From positions 620,001-684,000 of the forward strand of contig JBCBHU010000001.1 of assembly GCA_038525315.1 (NCBI GenBank): a stretch of 64,000 bases of DNA, read 5' to 3'. Source of the DNA: Pseudahrensia sp038525315. Its GTDB lineage: Bacteria > Pseudomonadota > Alphaproteobacteria > Rhizobiales > Rhizobiaceae. The notes under the pieces are model-generated. The model made no database searches, had not been told where the DNA came from, and saw nothing but the letters and a program-made list of their open reading frames with translations. Both the position numbers and the translations under genes were made by a program. Positions 23,706 to 32,513 of this stretch are shown one piece after another. Position 1 is the first letter of the stretch; every line of letters starts with the position of its first letter.

Positions 23706-23744
23706 GAGAGTTATCCTTGAATGTTCATGTCTTTTGGGAAGGGG

Positions 23745-24047
23745 TCAGCCGGTCTTTTGCGACGCGGCGGATTTGTGATGCTGGATGACTTCGCGAATGA
23801 TGAATTCGAGAAATTTCTCCGCAAAATCGGGGTCGAGATTGGACCGTTCCGCCAAACGGCGCAGGCGGGCCACCTGTTCTTCCTCCCGTTTGGGGTCGGA
23901 AGGGGGAAAGTCGTGATTGGCCTTGAGGCGCCCCACTTCTTTCGTGATGCGAAACCGCTCGGCCAGCGTGTGAACGAGGATGGCATCGAAATTGTCGATG
24001 GATTGGCGCAGGTCCAGCAGTTGATCCATGGGAGATTTTTCGGTCAT
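23745..24047 (-). CDS. Chorismate mutase, AroQ type
   Basis: This 100-residue all-helical protein converts chorismate to prephenate. The pattern LRQSIDNFDAILVHTLAERFRITKEVGRLKA matches helix 1 of AroQ-type mutases, with the arginine and lysine that bind the substrate; DPKREEEQVARLR and the C-terminal helix follow. The start ATG 24047 overlaps the GNAT stop (ATGA). Its place between ffh and rpsP is common in this class. Confidence 0.87.
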   Translation of the reverse strand: MTEKSPMDQLLDLRQSIDNFDAILVHTLAERFRITKEVGRLKANHDFPPSDPKREEEQVARLRRLAERSNLDPDFAEKFLEFIIREVIQHHKSAASQKTG

Positions 24048-24580
24048 GTGAAACGCTCCATGAAGTCGGCAGGGGGCAGGTGACGCCACACGTCGGCCAC
24101 GAAATTGTTGATGGGCACATCGCGCTGTTCCAGCACCGCGCCCAGCTTTTTGGCCACGCCCTGAGAACCGATATTGTCTTTATCAATGCAGGAAATGGCG
24201 CTCTCCCAGCCGAGCTGACTATAGGCAAACCGCAGGCTGGCGATGGCTGCTTCAGCAGCATAGCCCTTGCCCCATGCACTGCGGCGAAGGCCATAGCCGA
24301 TTTCATTGCCGGGCCAACCGTCCGGTTTCCATGGGCCTGCCCAGCCGAGGCATTGACCGGTTTCTTTTTCTTCCACGGCAAACATGGTGAAACCGCGCAG
24401 GTGCAGGTGGCCGATATACTGAGCAACCATGCGGAAAGCCTGCCATCCCTCCGCCACGCCGCCCACAAAGCGCGCCGCTTCTTCATCGGTGGAAATGGCG
24501 GCGATGGCCTCTTTATCTTCCTCGCGCCAATTGCGCAGGATCAGGCGTTCGGTTTCGAGGACGGGCATTTCAAACTGCAT
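24044..24580 (-). CDS. GNAT N-acetyltransferase (RimJ-like)
   Basis: This 178-residue acetyltransferase shows the typical start LETERLILRNWREED and the acetyl-CoA loop RRSAWGKGYAAEA, followed by N.GSQGVAKKLGA. The Acetyltransf_3 subgroup includes RimJ/RimL, but the substrate cannot be assigned. Its start overlaps the stop of the AT-rich gene (TAATG) and its stop overlaps aroQ (ATGA). It is not a standard member of the ffh operon. Confidence 0.88.
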   Translation of the reverse strand: MQFEMPVLETERLILRNWREEDKEAIAAISTDEEAARFVGGVAEGWQAFRMVAQYIGHLHLRGFTMFAVEEKETGQCLGWAGPWKPDGWPGNEIGYGLRRSAWGKGYAAEAAIASLRFAYSQLGWESAISCIDKDNIGSQGVAKKLGAVLEQRDVPINNFVADVWRHLPPADFMERFT

Positions 24581-25188
24581 TATGCTGTCACCTTCAAAAC
24601 GTCCGCTGGTTCAAAACTAGAGAATTGTTCTAAATCACCCTTAATTTTATCCCATTCGCTTTTCAAAAATATATTTGACGAAACCATATATTTAGCGAAC
24701 GTCTTCTGAAATTCTTTTTCTACATCATTGTCAATATCCTGCCTTTTGTAGCGATAATAATCTAGAATTTCTTGTAATTTATTCATTTCAGAAGTTATTA
24801 TACTTACAAGCTTCTCCTCTTGATTAATTTTCAACAGCAAATAATTATATTCATATTGCGCGCTTTCAACAAAATTCTCATTTGCTTGCAAGCTAAAGAA
24901 ATTCGCTGTTTGCTTTCTTCCATATTCGGCTAGTTTTTCAGAAATATCATTGACCCAATTTTGCCTCATCTTTGCAATTTCGATATTTGAAAGCAGAGAA
25001 CTTTGAACTTTGAAGTTTTGATCGCTTGAGTTCACAGAGCGTTGCGCATCGCGTTCAGAGCGTGCATTTGACATCCTCACAACTAAAATTGCTATCACTG
25101 AACTCAGGAGAGCATTCAACAGCAATGCGACTGCGCCAATGAAAGCCACACGTTCAGAGACTTCAAAAGCGCTCCACCAACCTGTCAT
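24580..25188 (-). CDS. AT-rich membrane-anchored coiled-coil protein, unknown
   Basis: This 202-residue protein has one membrane segment (~13-37) and then a long charged helical region (~45-180), probably coiled coil, rich in Lys, Glu, Asn and Ser. Base composition drops sharply compared with both neighbours (many TTA, AAT and AAA codons), suggesting acquisition from elsewhere. Its ATG overlaps the ffh stop (ATGA) and its stop overlaps the GNAT start (TAATG), so it is fitted precisely into the operon. I recognise no family. Confidence 0.82.
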   Translation of the reverse strand: MTGWWSAFEVSERVAFIGAVALLLNALLSSVIAILVVRMSNARSERDAQRSVNSSDQNFKVQSSLLSNIEIAKMRQNWVNDISEKLAEYGRKQTANFFSLQANENFVESAQYEYNYLLLKINQEEKLVSIITSEMNKLQEILDYYRYKRQDIDNDVEKEFQKTFAKYMVSSNIFLKSEWDKIKGDLEQFSSFEPADVLKVTA

Positions 25189-26747
25189 TTCTTCTTGCCC
25201 CCAAACGGGTTGCCACCGAGGCCGGGCAGACCACCGCCACCTAAGCCAGGGAGTTTGCCGCCTCCGCCGCCAAGGCCCTTGCTGAGCTGCTCCAGCGCTT
25301 TGGGGTCCATATCGGGCAGGCCGCCTTTACCCCCCATACCGCGCATTTGGTCAGCCATGGCTGCCATGTCCGCACCACCGCCCATGCCGCCCATGCCACC
25401 ACCAAGGCCCATGGCAGCTGCCATCTGGCCCATGAGGCCTTTGCCCTTCTTGCCGGACATGGCCTTCATCATATCCGCCATCTGGCGGTGCATTTTGAGG
25501 AGCTGGTTCACTTCCTGCACGGAAGAGCCGGAACCAGCGGCAATGCGCTTCTTGCGCGAAGCGTTGAGCAGTTTGGGCGTCTTGCGCTCTTTGCGCGTCA
25601 TGGAAGAAATAATGGCGATCTGTTTTTTGAAGACATTGTCGTCAATGCTCGCAGCCTCGATCTGCTTGGCCATTTTGCCGATGCCGGGCATCATTTTCAT
25701 GATGGAGCCCATGCCGCCCATTTTGGACATCTGCCCCAGTTGCTGGGCCAGATCGTCCATGTCGAACAGGCCCTTTTGCATTTTGGCGGCCATGGCGGCG
25801 GCCTGTTCGGCGTCGATACTTTCCGACGCTTTCTCCACCAGCGAGACGATGTCGCCCATGCCCAAAATGCGGTCGGCGATGCGTTTGGGGTAGAAATCCT
25901 CCAGCGCGTCCATCTTTTCGCCCACACCCATGAGCTTGATGGGCTTGCCGGTCACGGCGCGCATGGAAAGGGCGGCACCGCCGCGCCCGTCCCCGTCGAT
26001 ACGGGTGAGCACAAGGCCGGTAATGCCAACGGAATTGTCGAAATTCTGCGCCAGATTCACCGCGTCCTGACCGGTGAGGCTGTCGGCCACCAGAAGCACT
26101 TCATGGGGGTTGGCGGCTTTGCGAATGTCTACCATCTCGGCCATGAGCGGCGCGTCGATGGCGGTGCGGCCAGCGGTATCGAGGATCACCACATCATAAC
26201 CGCCCAGTTTACCGGCCTGCATGGCGCGGTTGGCGATTTGGACGGGGTCTTGGCCCTCAACGATGGGCAGGGAGTCCACGCCGGTCTGTTCGCCCAATTG
26301 GCGCAATTGCTCCTGGGCGGCGGGGCGGCGGGTGTCCAGCGAAGCGATCAGCACTTTTTTGCGCTGCTTGTCTTTCAGCCGCAGGGCCAGTTTGCCCGTG
26401 GTGGTGGTCTTACCGGAGCCTTGTAGGCCCACCATCATAATGCCCACGGGAGAAGGGGCGTTGAGGTCCACCGTCTCGCCCTCGGTGCCCAGCATGGCCA
26501 CCAATTCGTCATGGACGATCTTCACCACCATCTGGCCGGGGGTGACGGATTTGACGACCTGTGCGCCCACGGCTTTTTCGCGCACCGCATCGGTGAAGGA
26601 GCGCACCACGTCCAGTGCCACATCGGCTTCGATGAGCGCGCGGCGCACTTCGCGCAGGGCCGTGTTCACGTCCTTTTCAGACAGCGCCCCCCGACGGGTG
26701 AGGCCGTCGAAAATACCGGAAAGGCGATCGGAGAGGGATTCAAACAT
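25185..26747 (-). CDS. ffh: Signal recognition particle protein Ffh
   Basis: This 520-residue GTPase binds signal peptides and 4.5S RNA and delivers ribosomes to FtsY. Motifs include the P-loop GLQGSGKTTTTGKLA (~105), DTAGR, and TRIDGDGRGGAAL. The M domain (~325-440) has the methionine-rich binding segment and GSGSSVQEVN, the RNA-binding loop. A Gly/Met/Pro-rich tail of ~75 residues extends the C-terminus. It heads the minus-strand operon ffh-(AT-rich gene)-GNAT-aroQ-rpsP-rimM. Confidence 0.97.
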   Translation of the reverse strand: MFESLSDRLSGIFDGLTRRGALSEKDVNTALREVRRALIEADVALDVVRSFTDAVREKAVGAQVVKSVTPGQMVVKIVHDELVAMLGTEGETVDLNAPSPVGIMMVGLQGSGKTTTTGKLALRLKDKQRKKVLIASLDTRRPAAQEQLRQLGEQTGVDSLPIVEGQDPVQIANRAMQAGKLGGYDVVILDTAGRTAIDAPLMAEMVDIRKAANPHEVLLVADSLTGQDAVNLAQNFDNSVGITGLVLTRIDGDGRGGAALSMRAVTGKPIKLMGVGEKMDALEDFYPKRIADRILGMGDIVSLVEKASESIDAEQAAAMAAKMQKGLFDMDDLAQQLGQMSKMGGMGSIMKMMPGIGKMAKQIEAASIDDNVFKKQIAIISSMTRKERKTPKLLNASRKKRIAAGSGSSVQEVNQLLKMHRQMADMMKAMSGKKGKGLMGQMAAAMGLGGGMGGMGGGADMAAMADQMRGMGGKGGLPDMDPKALEQLSKGLGGGGGKLPGLGGGGLPGLGGNPFGGKKK

Positions 26748-27114
26748 GGTCTATTCCATCAGGGTCTGCATTGGCACGCCAAACTTTCCCTCAAGGGGAA
26801 GGCAGGCTGTTTTTATTCTTGTGACCTAAATGGTCCTTTCCGATTGCATCTTCAAATAAGGGTCAACCAATAACCGGCAAACCAACGCGAAACGCACCCG
26901 CGGGCGCATCGCGCTGGCGGGTGGTGACTTCCGGCAGCCGCTTTCAAAAAGCTAACCGGTCAGTGGCTCGTCGGACACAAAGTGTGACGGATGGCACGCG
27001 GCGTAAGCCCCGCTTACAAAAATGTCAAGCAAACGTGTAATCGCGCACGGATGCTCCCATATGGCCGTCGTATTCAGGCGTTACGAACACAATACCTGAA
27101 TGAGGAACAGGACA
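26748..27114. other. Intergenic region before ffh and the small plus-strand ORF
   Basis: No convincing gene is visible in these ~370 bases. They contain a short hairpin TTCCC-TCAA-GGGGAA (about 26789-26804) similar to the CCTCC-type repeat, a GTAAGC/GCTTAC hairpin near 27003, and an inverted repeat ATTCAGG/CCTGAAT spanning roughly 27071-27101. The ffh promoter should lie at the left end. Confidence 0.5.
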
Positions 27115-27312
27115 ATGATCTTTCGGTTCGACACGATAAGCGACAAGACGACAGGGAACCACAAGATGGGCGGCGAAACCACCCGCAGCAAAGCCAAACG
27201 GTTGGGCAAAGACCTGCGTCAGGCGCTCACGGACAAGGCCAGCCTGCGCGGCCCCATGGTTAGTAATGTGACCATGACGACCATAACCGCCGTGACGGTT
27301 TATCCCTACTAA
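27115..27312 (+). CDS. Small hypothetical protein
   Basis: This 65-residue ORF starts at ATG 27115 behind GAGGAACAGG. Third codon positions are mostly G or C, like the true genes around it, which supports coding. The product is basic in the middle (TTRSKAKRLGKDLRQAL) with a Thr/Val-rich end, without signal peptide or membrane helix. It could instead start at ATG 27100. I recognise nothing similar. Confidence 0.42.
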   Translation: MIFRFDTISDKTTGNHKMGGETTRSKAKRLGKDLRQALTDKASLRGPMVSNVTMTTITAVTVYPY

Positions 27313-27356
27313 AGGGACCCATTGACTTTGGCCGCCTGCACGCCATTTTGCGGCCC

Positions 27357-28457
27357 ATGAACAGACGCCGCTTTTTGAAATGGCTGGGCTATACCGGCAT
27401 TGGCCTTGGCACTTTGGGTGCGGCAGGTGTGGGTTCTGTAGCGGTGGGTCGAATGCGCAATCCCTATTATGATGGTCCGGTGAGCGACCATTTTGACGGT
27501 GTCAATTTCTTCAATCCCGGCGGCGTGCCGCCCAAAGGGTTCAAAGACCTGCTGAAATGGCAAATGGGTGGGGGGCGCAAAAAATGGCCCGCTTCCTATC
27601 CCTCTCCCTTTGAGGACAAGCCGCCCCAGCGGGTCTTGGGCGAAGCGTTGCGGGTCTCCTTTGTGGGCCATGCCACGGTGCTTATTCAAACGGGCGGTCT
27701 GAATATTCTCACCGACCCCGTCTGGTCGGACCGGTGTTCCCCCGTCTCCTGGGCCGGGCCCAAGCGGGTGAACCCGCCCGGTATCAAATTTGAAAACCTG
27801 CCGCCCATCGACGTGGTGCTGCTGAGTCACAACCATTACGACCATCTGGACATGCCCACGCTTTCGCGCCTGCACGATGTGCACAAACCGTTGATCGTCA
27901 CGCCGTTGGGCAATGATACCATTTTGAAGGGAGCCGATGAACGGCTCAATGTTTCCGTGGGGGATTGGCAGGACACGATTGCGCTGTCGGAAGATGTGAA
28001 GGTGACGCTGGAACCCATGCACCACTGGTCGGCCCGGGGCATGGCGGACCGGCGCAACGCCCTGTGGGCCGCTTTTGTGCTGCAAGGCCCCATGGGTAAG
28101 ATTTACCACATTGGCGATACGGGTTTTCACGACGGGATCAATTACAAGGCAGTGGCGGCCAAATATGGCGGCTTTCGCCTCGCCATCCTGCCCTTTGGGG
28201 CTTACAAGCCCCGCGATTTCATGAGCGGTCAGCACCAGAATCCGGATGAAGCCGTGCAGGGGCATCAATTGTGCAACGCGCAGTTCACGCTGGGCCACCA
28301 CTGGGGCACGTTTCAGCTCACCAATGAAAGCATCGAAGACCAGTTGTCCGATCTGGAAGCGGCGCGGGTGAAGCACAATGTCCCCGCCGAAGTCTTCCGC
28401 GCCCTACAGCCCGGTGAAGTGTGGGACGTGCCTCCGAAAGCCGCCCAGCAGGTCTAG
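27357..28457 (+). CDS. Tat-exported MBL-fold metallo-hydrolase (NAPE-PLD/UlaG-like)
   Basis: This 366-residue protein begins with a twin-arginine signal (NRRRFLKWLG) and a hydrophobic stretch. The metallo-beta-lactamase motif is SHNHYDHLD, with GHATVLI before it and GDTGFHDG and HHW later, as in NAPE-PLD-type phosphodiesterases and UlaG-like lactonases. A folded, metal-loaded enzyme exported through Tat fits this family. The start ATG 27357 gives the complete Tat motif; an in-frame TTG lies nine bases upstream. Substrate unknown; dapF follows. Confidence 0.9.
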   Translation: MNRRRFLKWLGYTGIGLGTLGAAGVGSVAVGRMRNPYYDGPVSDHFDGVNFFNPGGVPPKGFKDLLKWQMGGGRKKWPASYPSPFEDKPPQRVLGEALRVSFVGHATVLIQTGGLNILTDPVWSDRCSPVSWAGPKRVNPPGIKFENLPPIDVVLLSHNHYDHLDMPTLSRLHDVHKPLIVTPLGNDTILKGADERLNVSVGDWQDTIALSEDVKVTLEPMHHWSARGMADRRNALWAAFVLQGPMGKIYHIGDTGFHDGINYKAVAAKYGGFRLAILPFGAYKPRDFMSGQHQNPDEAVQGHQLCNAQFTLGHHWGTFQLTNESIEDQLSDLEAARVKHNVPAEVFRALQPGEVWDVPPKAAQQV

Positions 28458-28510
28458 GCCTCAAAGCCATTGGACTTGCCGGGGAGCACCGCTTTCACCA
28501 TATAGGCGGC

Positions 28511-29383
28511 ATGGAAAACACCGCCCCCTTTGCGAAGATGAATGGCATCGGCAACCAGATCGTGGTGGCCGACATGCGTTCGCATGGCGGGAAGGTGACG
28601 AGCGAGGCTGCGGTGGCTTTGGCTGCGGATAGCAACACGCAATTTGACCAGTTGATGGCGGTCTATCCGGCCCCCGCCGAGGGCCAAGCCTTGGAGATGG
28701 AAATCTTCAACGCCGATGGTTCCCGCGCTGGAGCCTGCGGTAATGGCACACGCTGCGTGGTGGATTATGTGGCCCGTCACGGCATGGGCGAGACCGAGTT
28801 TTTCCGCTTCACCGTGGACGGCAAACCGCTGGCGGCTAAGCGGCTGGAGGGTGGGCATATCTCCGTCAATATGGGCCTGCCCCGGCTGGAGTGGGATCAA
28901 ATCCCGTTGTCAGAAGAATTTGCCGACACGCGGGGCATCGAATTGGAAATCGGCCCCGCCGGAGCACCGCTTCTACACACGCCATCGGTCGCTAATATGG
29001 GCAATCCCCATGTGATCTTTTGGGCGGAAGACAGCGTGGAGAATTACGCGCTGGATAAATTTGGCCCCATGATCGAGCACCACATGCTGTTTCCTGAGCG
29101 GGTGAATGTCACGGTGGCACAGGTCACCGGCCCCGATAGTCTGACCATGCGCACGTGGGAGCGCGGGGCGGGGCTCACCTTGGCCTGCGGCTCCGCCGCC
29201 TGTGCCGCCGTGGTGAGCGCGGCACGGCTTGGAAAAACAGGGCGCAAGGTCACCGCCACCCTGCCCGGCGGGCAATTGGAGATTGAATGGCGCGATGATC
29301 TTTGCGTCATCATGACCGGCGGGGCCACCCATGAGTTTGACGGCGTTTTCGACCCCGTCACCGGCCATTGGGAGCGCGCATAA
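28511..29383 (+). CDS. dapF: Diaminopimelate epimerase
   Basis: This 290-residue enzyme interconverts LL- and meso-diaminopimelate for lysine and peptidoglycan. The two catalytic cysteines are in ACGNGTRC and LACGSAACA. NMGNPHVIF is also typical. ATG 28511, preceded by AGGCGG, is chosen because FAKMNGIGNQI is the usual N-terminus. Its stop overlaps the mtaB start (TAATG); dapF-mtaB-ftsY is a conserved alphaproteobacterial operon. Confidence 0.96.
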   Translation: MENTAPFAKMNGIGNQIVVADMRSHGGKVTSEAAVALAADSNTQFDQLMAVYPAPAEGQALEMEIFNADGSRAGACGNGTRCVVDYVARHGMGETEFFRFTVDGKPLAAKRLEGGHISVNMGLPRLEWDQIPLSEEFADTRGIELEIGPAGAPLLHTPSVANMGNPHVIFWAEDSVENYALDKFGPMIEHHMLFPERVNVTVAQVTGPDSLTMRTWERGAGLTLACGSAACAAVVSAARLGKTGRKVTATLPGGQLEIEWRDDLCVIMTGGATHEFDGVFDPVTGHWERA

Positions 29384-30717
29384 TGGCCGCGCCCCATTTG
29401 GAGAATCCGGTTCTGGAAACCGACGAAAAAGACGGTGTGGAGGTCATGACCTTCGGCTGTCGACTCAACCTATACGAATCTCAAGTCATGGCCCGGGAGG
29501 CCCGGGCCGCCGGTTTGGGGGAGGTGGACGGTGGGGCCATTGTGGTGAACACCTGCGCTGTCACCGGCAAAGCCGTGAAGGACGCCAAATACGCCATCCG
29601 CCGGGCGCGGCGGGAAAACCCGAAGGCGCGCATCATCGTCTCCGGCTGCGCGGCCCAGACGGAGCCGGAAACCTTCGCCCATATGGACGAGGTGGATTTG
29701 GTGCTGGGCAATGAGGAAAAGCTCTCCGCCCATTCCTACCGCCAGTTGCCGGACTTTGGCGTGAACCTGTTTGAAAAAGTGCGGGTCAACGACATTATGG
29801 ACGTGCGCACCGGCGCCTCCCACATGGTGGATGCCATTGAGGAGCGCACGCGGGCTTTTGTGCAGGTGCAAAACGGCTGCGACCACCGCTGCACGTTTTG
29901 CATCATTCCCTATGGGCGCGGCAATTCCCGCTCCGTGCCTGCCGGTGAAGTGGTGGACCAGATCGCGCGGCTTGTGGAGGCGGGGCATCCCGAAGTGGTG
30001 CTGACGGGCGTGGACCTCACGTCATGGGGGGGCGATCTGCCCGGCAAGCCTTCGCTGGGGCGTTTGGTGCAATCCATTCTCACCAAAGTGGATCGGTTGA
30101 AACGACTGCGCCTGTCATCCATCGATTCAATCGAAGTGGATGAACCGCTGATGGAAGCCATTGGCGGCGACCGGCGGCTCATGCCTCACCTGCACCTGTC
30201 GCTCCAATCCGGCGATGACATGATCCTCAAGCGCATGAAGCGGCGGCATTTGCGCGACCACACGATCCGCTTTTGTGAGGACGTGCGGGCCGCGCGGCCG
30301 GACATGGTGTTTGGGGCCGACATCATCGCGGGCTTCCCCACAGAAACCGAGGCCATGTTCGAAAATTCCATGGCCATTGTAGAGGAGGCGGGGTTGACCC
30401 ACCTCCACATCTTCCCTTTCAGCCCCCGCCCCGGCACGCCGGCTGCAAAAATGCCGCCGGTGGATGGTGCTGTCATTAAGGAGCGCGCGGCGCGGCTGCG
30501 GGCACTGGGGGCGCAAAGGCTTTCCGCTTATCTGGAGAGCCGTGTAGGCGACACCGTGCCGGTGCTGATGGAAAGCGGCGGGCGCGGGCGGCTGGAACAA
30601 TTCACCCCAATAGCGGTTTCGCCAAACCCCGATAAAACGCCGCTGGAAGCGGGCCAGTTTATCGAAGCGCGCGTAACCGGCCATGACGGGGCGCGGCTGA
30701 TCGGGCATGTGGTTTGA
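29383..30717 (+). CDS. mtaB: tRNA t6A37 methylthiotransferase MtaB
   Basis: This 444-residue radical-SAM methylthiotransferase converts t6A37 to ms2t6A37 in tRNA. The N-terminal UPF0004 domain carries three cluster cysteines (TFGCRLN, NTCAVT, SGCAAQ); the radical-SAM cluster is CDHRCTFC; a TRAM-like domain ends the protein. Length and order match YqeV/MtaB rather than MiaB. Its ATG overlaps the dapF stop codon. Confidence 0.94.
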   Translation: MAAPHLENPVLETDEKDGVEVMTFGCRLNLYESQVMAREARAAGLGEVDGGAIVVNTCAVTGKAVKDAKYAIRRARRENPKARIIVSGCAAQTEPETFAHMDEVDLVLGNEEKLSAHSYRQLPDFGVNLFEKVRVNDIMDVRTGASHMVDAIEERTRAFVQVQNGCDHRCTFCIIPYGRGNSRSVPAGEVVDQIARLVEAGHPEVVLTGVDLTSWGGDLPGKPSLGRLVQSILTKVDRLKRLRLSSIDSIEVDEPLMEAIGGDRRLMPHLHLSLQSGDDMILKRMKRRHLRDHTIRFCEDVRAARPDMVFGADIIAGFPTETEAMFENSMAIVEEAGLTHLHIFPFSPRPGTPAAKMPPVDGAVIKERAARLRALGAQRLSAYLESRVGDTVPVLMESGGRGRLEQFTPIAVSPNPDKTPLEAGQFIEARVTGHDGARLIGHVV

Positions 30718-30732
30718 AGAAAGGAACAGCGT

Positions 30733-32310
30733 TTGACGGATAAACCCAAAGAAGGCGGTTTCTTCAAACGGCTGTTCAAATTTGGCAAGAAAGACGAAGT
30801 GGCTGAAGAGGCAGTGGCCGAGCCGAAAATTGCTGATCTTCAGCCGGTGGAAGACGAAACCTCCAGCATTGCCCTTGCGGAAAGCGAAAACACCCCTGTA
30901 GCGGCCCATGCCGATGCCGCCGCCAATGTTATTGCCGACGGCGAAGCCGGTGCCGACCTGGATGATGCACCCGGCATCACACCGCTGGCCGAGAAAGCCA
31001 GTGAGGCACCGAGCGCTGAGGAAGTGGATCAAAAGGCCGCTGCTGAACGGGCTTTGGCCGAGGCGGAGGCGCGCCGCGCTGATGCTGTTCCAGAACTAGA
31101 AGTGCAGTTATCCGCCACGGTTGACGTAAGCGACGGCGTATTCGGTGCGCCACCCGAAACGCGGGTGGACGAGCCCGTGGAGACCCCCGAACCCCTCGCG
31201 GAAACGCCGGAGCCGGAAGTTGAGATTGAGGTCACGCCAGCGGAGGAAGAAGAGGAGCGTGAGGACGACGCGGCCTTTGCCGGGGCCATCGAAGAAGAAA
31301 GCGCGCTAGAGGACGAAGAGACTTTCACCCCCGAAGCCAACCCGCGCAAACGGGGGGAAGAACCCGAACCCGTTCAAGAAGAACCGGCTCCGAAAAGACG
31401 ATGGTTTGAGCGACTTCGTTCCGGCCTCGCCCGATCTTCCGGTCAGCTCACAGACAATATTTCCGCCGTTTTCACCAAGAAAAAACTGGACGAAGACACG
31501 CTGCAGGATCTGGAGGATATTCTCATTCAGGCGGATCTGGGCGTGGAGACTGCCATGAACATTACCGACGCGCTGGCTGCCCAGCGCATGGGCAAGGATG
31601 TGACGGGTACGGAAGTGCGCGAATTTATGGCCGGCGAAGTGGAAAAGACCCTCGCACCCGTGGCCGCCGAACTGGAGCTTGATCTGGACCACACCCCCCA
31701 CGTGATTTTGGTGGTGGGCGTGAACGGTTCCGGCAAAACCACGACCATCGGTAAACTGTCGCAAAAGCTCTACGATGCGGGTTTTTCCACCCTGCTGGTG
31801 GCAGGGGATACATTCCGTGCCGCCGCCATCGAACAACTCCACATTTGGGGTGACCGCACCCAATCCCCCGTCGTCTCCCGCCCCTTGGGGTCAGACGCTG
31901 CGGGCCTCGCCTTCGATGCCTATACGCAAGCTAAAGAAGAAGGCCGCGACGTAATGCTGATGGACACGGCGGGCCGTCTGCAAAACAAGGCGGAGCTGAT
32001 GGACGAGTTGGAAAAGATCGTCCGCGTGCTGAAGAAACACGACCCCGAAGCCCCCCACACCGTGTTGCTGACATTGGACGCCACCACAGGCCAAAATGCC
32101 CTCAGCCAAGTGGAAATTTTCAAAGATGTGGCAGGCGTCAACGGCCTCGTCATGACCAAACTGGACGGCACCGCCCGCGGCGGCATCATGGTCGCCATCG
32201 CCGCCAAATATAAACTCCCCGTCTATTTCATCGGCGTCGGCGAACACGTGGACGACCTCGAACCGTTCGAAGCGGGTGATTTCGCGAGGTCAATTGCTGG
32301 GCTGACTTAG
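30733..32310 (+). CDS. ftsY: Signal recognition particle receptor FtsY
   Basis: This 525-residue SRP receptor GTPase works with Ffh at the membrane. The first ~30 residues form an amphipathic basic helix, followed by a ~190-residue acidic Glu/Ala/Pro-rich region of low complexity. The NG domain starts near 225 with RRWFERLRSGL and contains VGVNGSGKTTTIGKL, DTAGRLQNK and TKLDGTARGG. The start is TTG 30733 with AAGGA seven bases upstream. It ends the dapF-mtaB-ftsY operon. Confidence 0.96.
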   Translation: MTDKPKEGGFFKRLFKFGKKDEVAEEAVAEPKIADLQPVEDETSSIALAESENTPVAAHADAAANVIADGEAGADLDDAPGITPLAEKASEAPSAEEVDQKAAAERALAEAEARRADAVPELEVQLSATVDVSDGVFGAPPETRVDEPVETPEPLAETPEPEVEIEVTPAEEEEEREDDAAFAGAIEEESALEDEETFTPEANPRKRGEEPEPVQEEPAPKRRWFERLRSGLARSSGQLTDNISAVFTKKKLDEDTLQDLEDILIQADLGVETAMNITDALAAQRMGKDVTGTEVREFMAGEVEKTLAPVAAELELDLDHTPHVILVVGVNGSGKTTTIGKLSQKLYDAGFSTLLVAGDTFRAAAIEQLHIWGDRTQSPVVSRPLGSDAAGLAFDAYTQAKEEGRDVMLMDTAGRLQNKAELMDELEKIVRVLKKHDPEAPHTVLLTLDATTGQNALSQVEIFKDVAGVNGLVMTKLDGTARGGIMVAIAAKYKLPVYFIGVGEHVDDLEPFEAGDFARSIAGLT

Positions 32311-32455
32311 GGTCAAATTGGCCCGCAGTCTTGTGTCGTACAAAAAGCGATGCAATCCGGATCGTTGGTCATCCCCGTCGAAAGCGGGCGGAAGCTGCGC
32401 TCGACACGTCTATATTTGCCATATAAAACAGAGGCCTGTGAAAAGCGGGGGCGCT

Positions 32456-32483
32456 TTGACAGTGGTAACCGGGGCTGTAAATC
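32456..32483 (+). promoter_or_regulatory. Candidate promoter of the GW-repeat gene
   Basis: A perfect TTGACA (32456-32461) is followed after 16 bases by TAAATC, a weak -10. The start codon at 32514 would be ~25 bases downstream of transcription start. An alternative AT-rich TATAAA lies at 32423. Confidence 0.35.
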
Positions 32484-32513
32484 GGCCAGAGTTACCCGAA
32501 AGGCAGTGATCAA

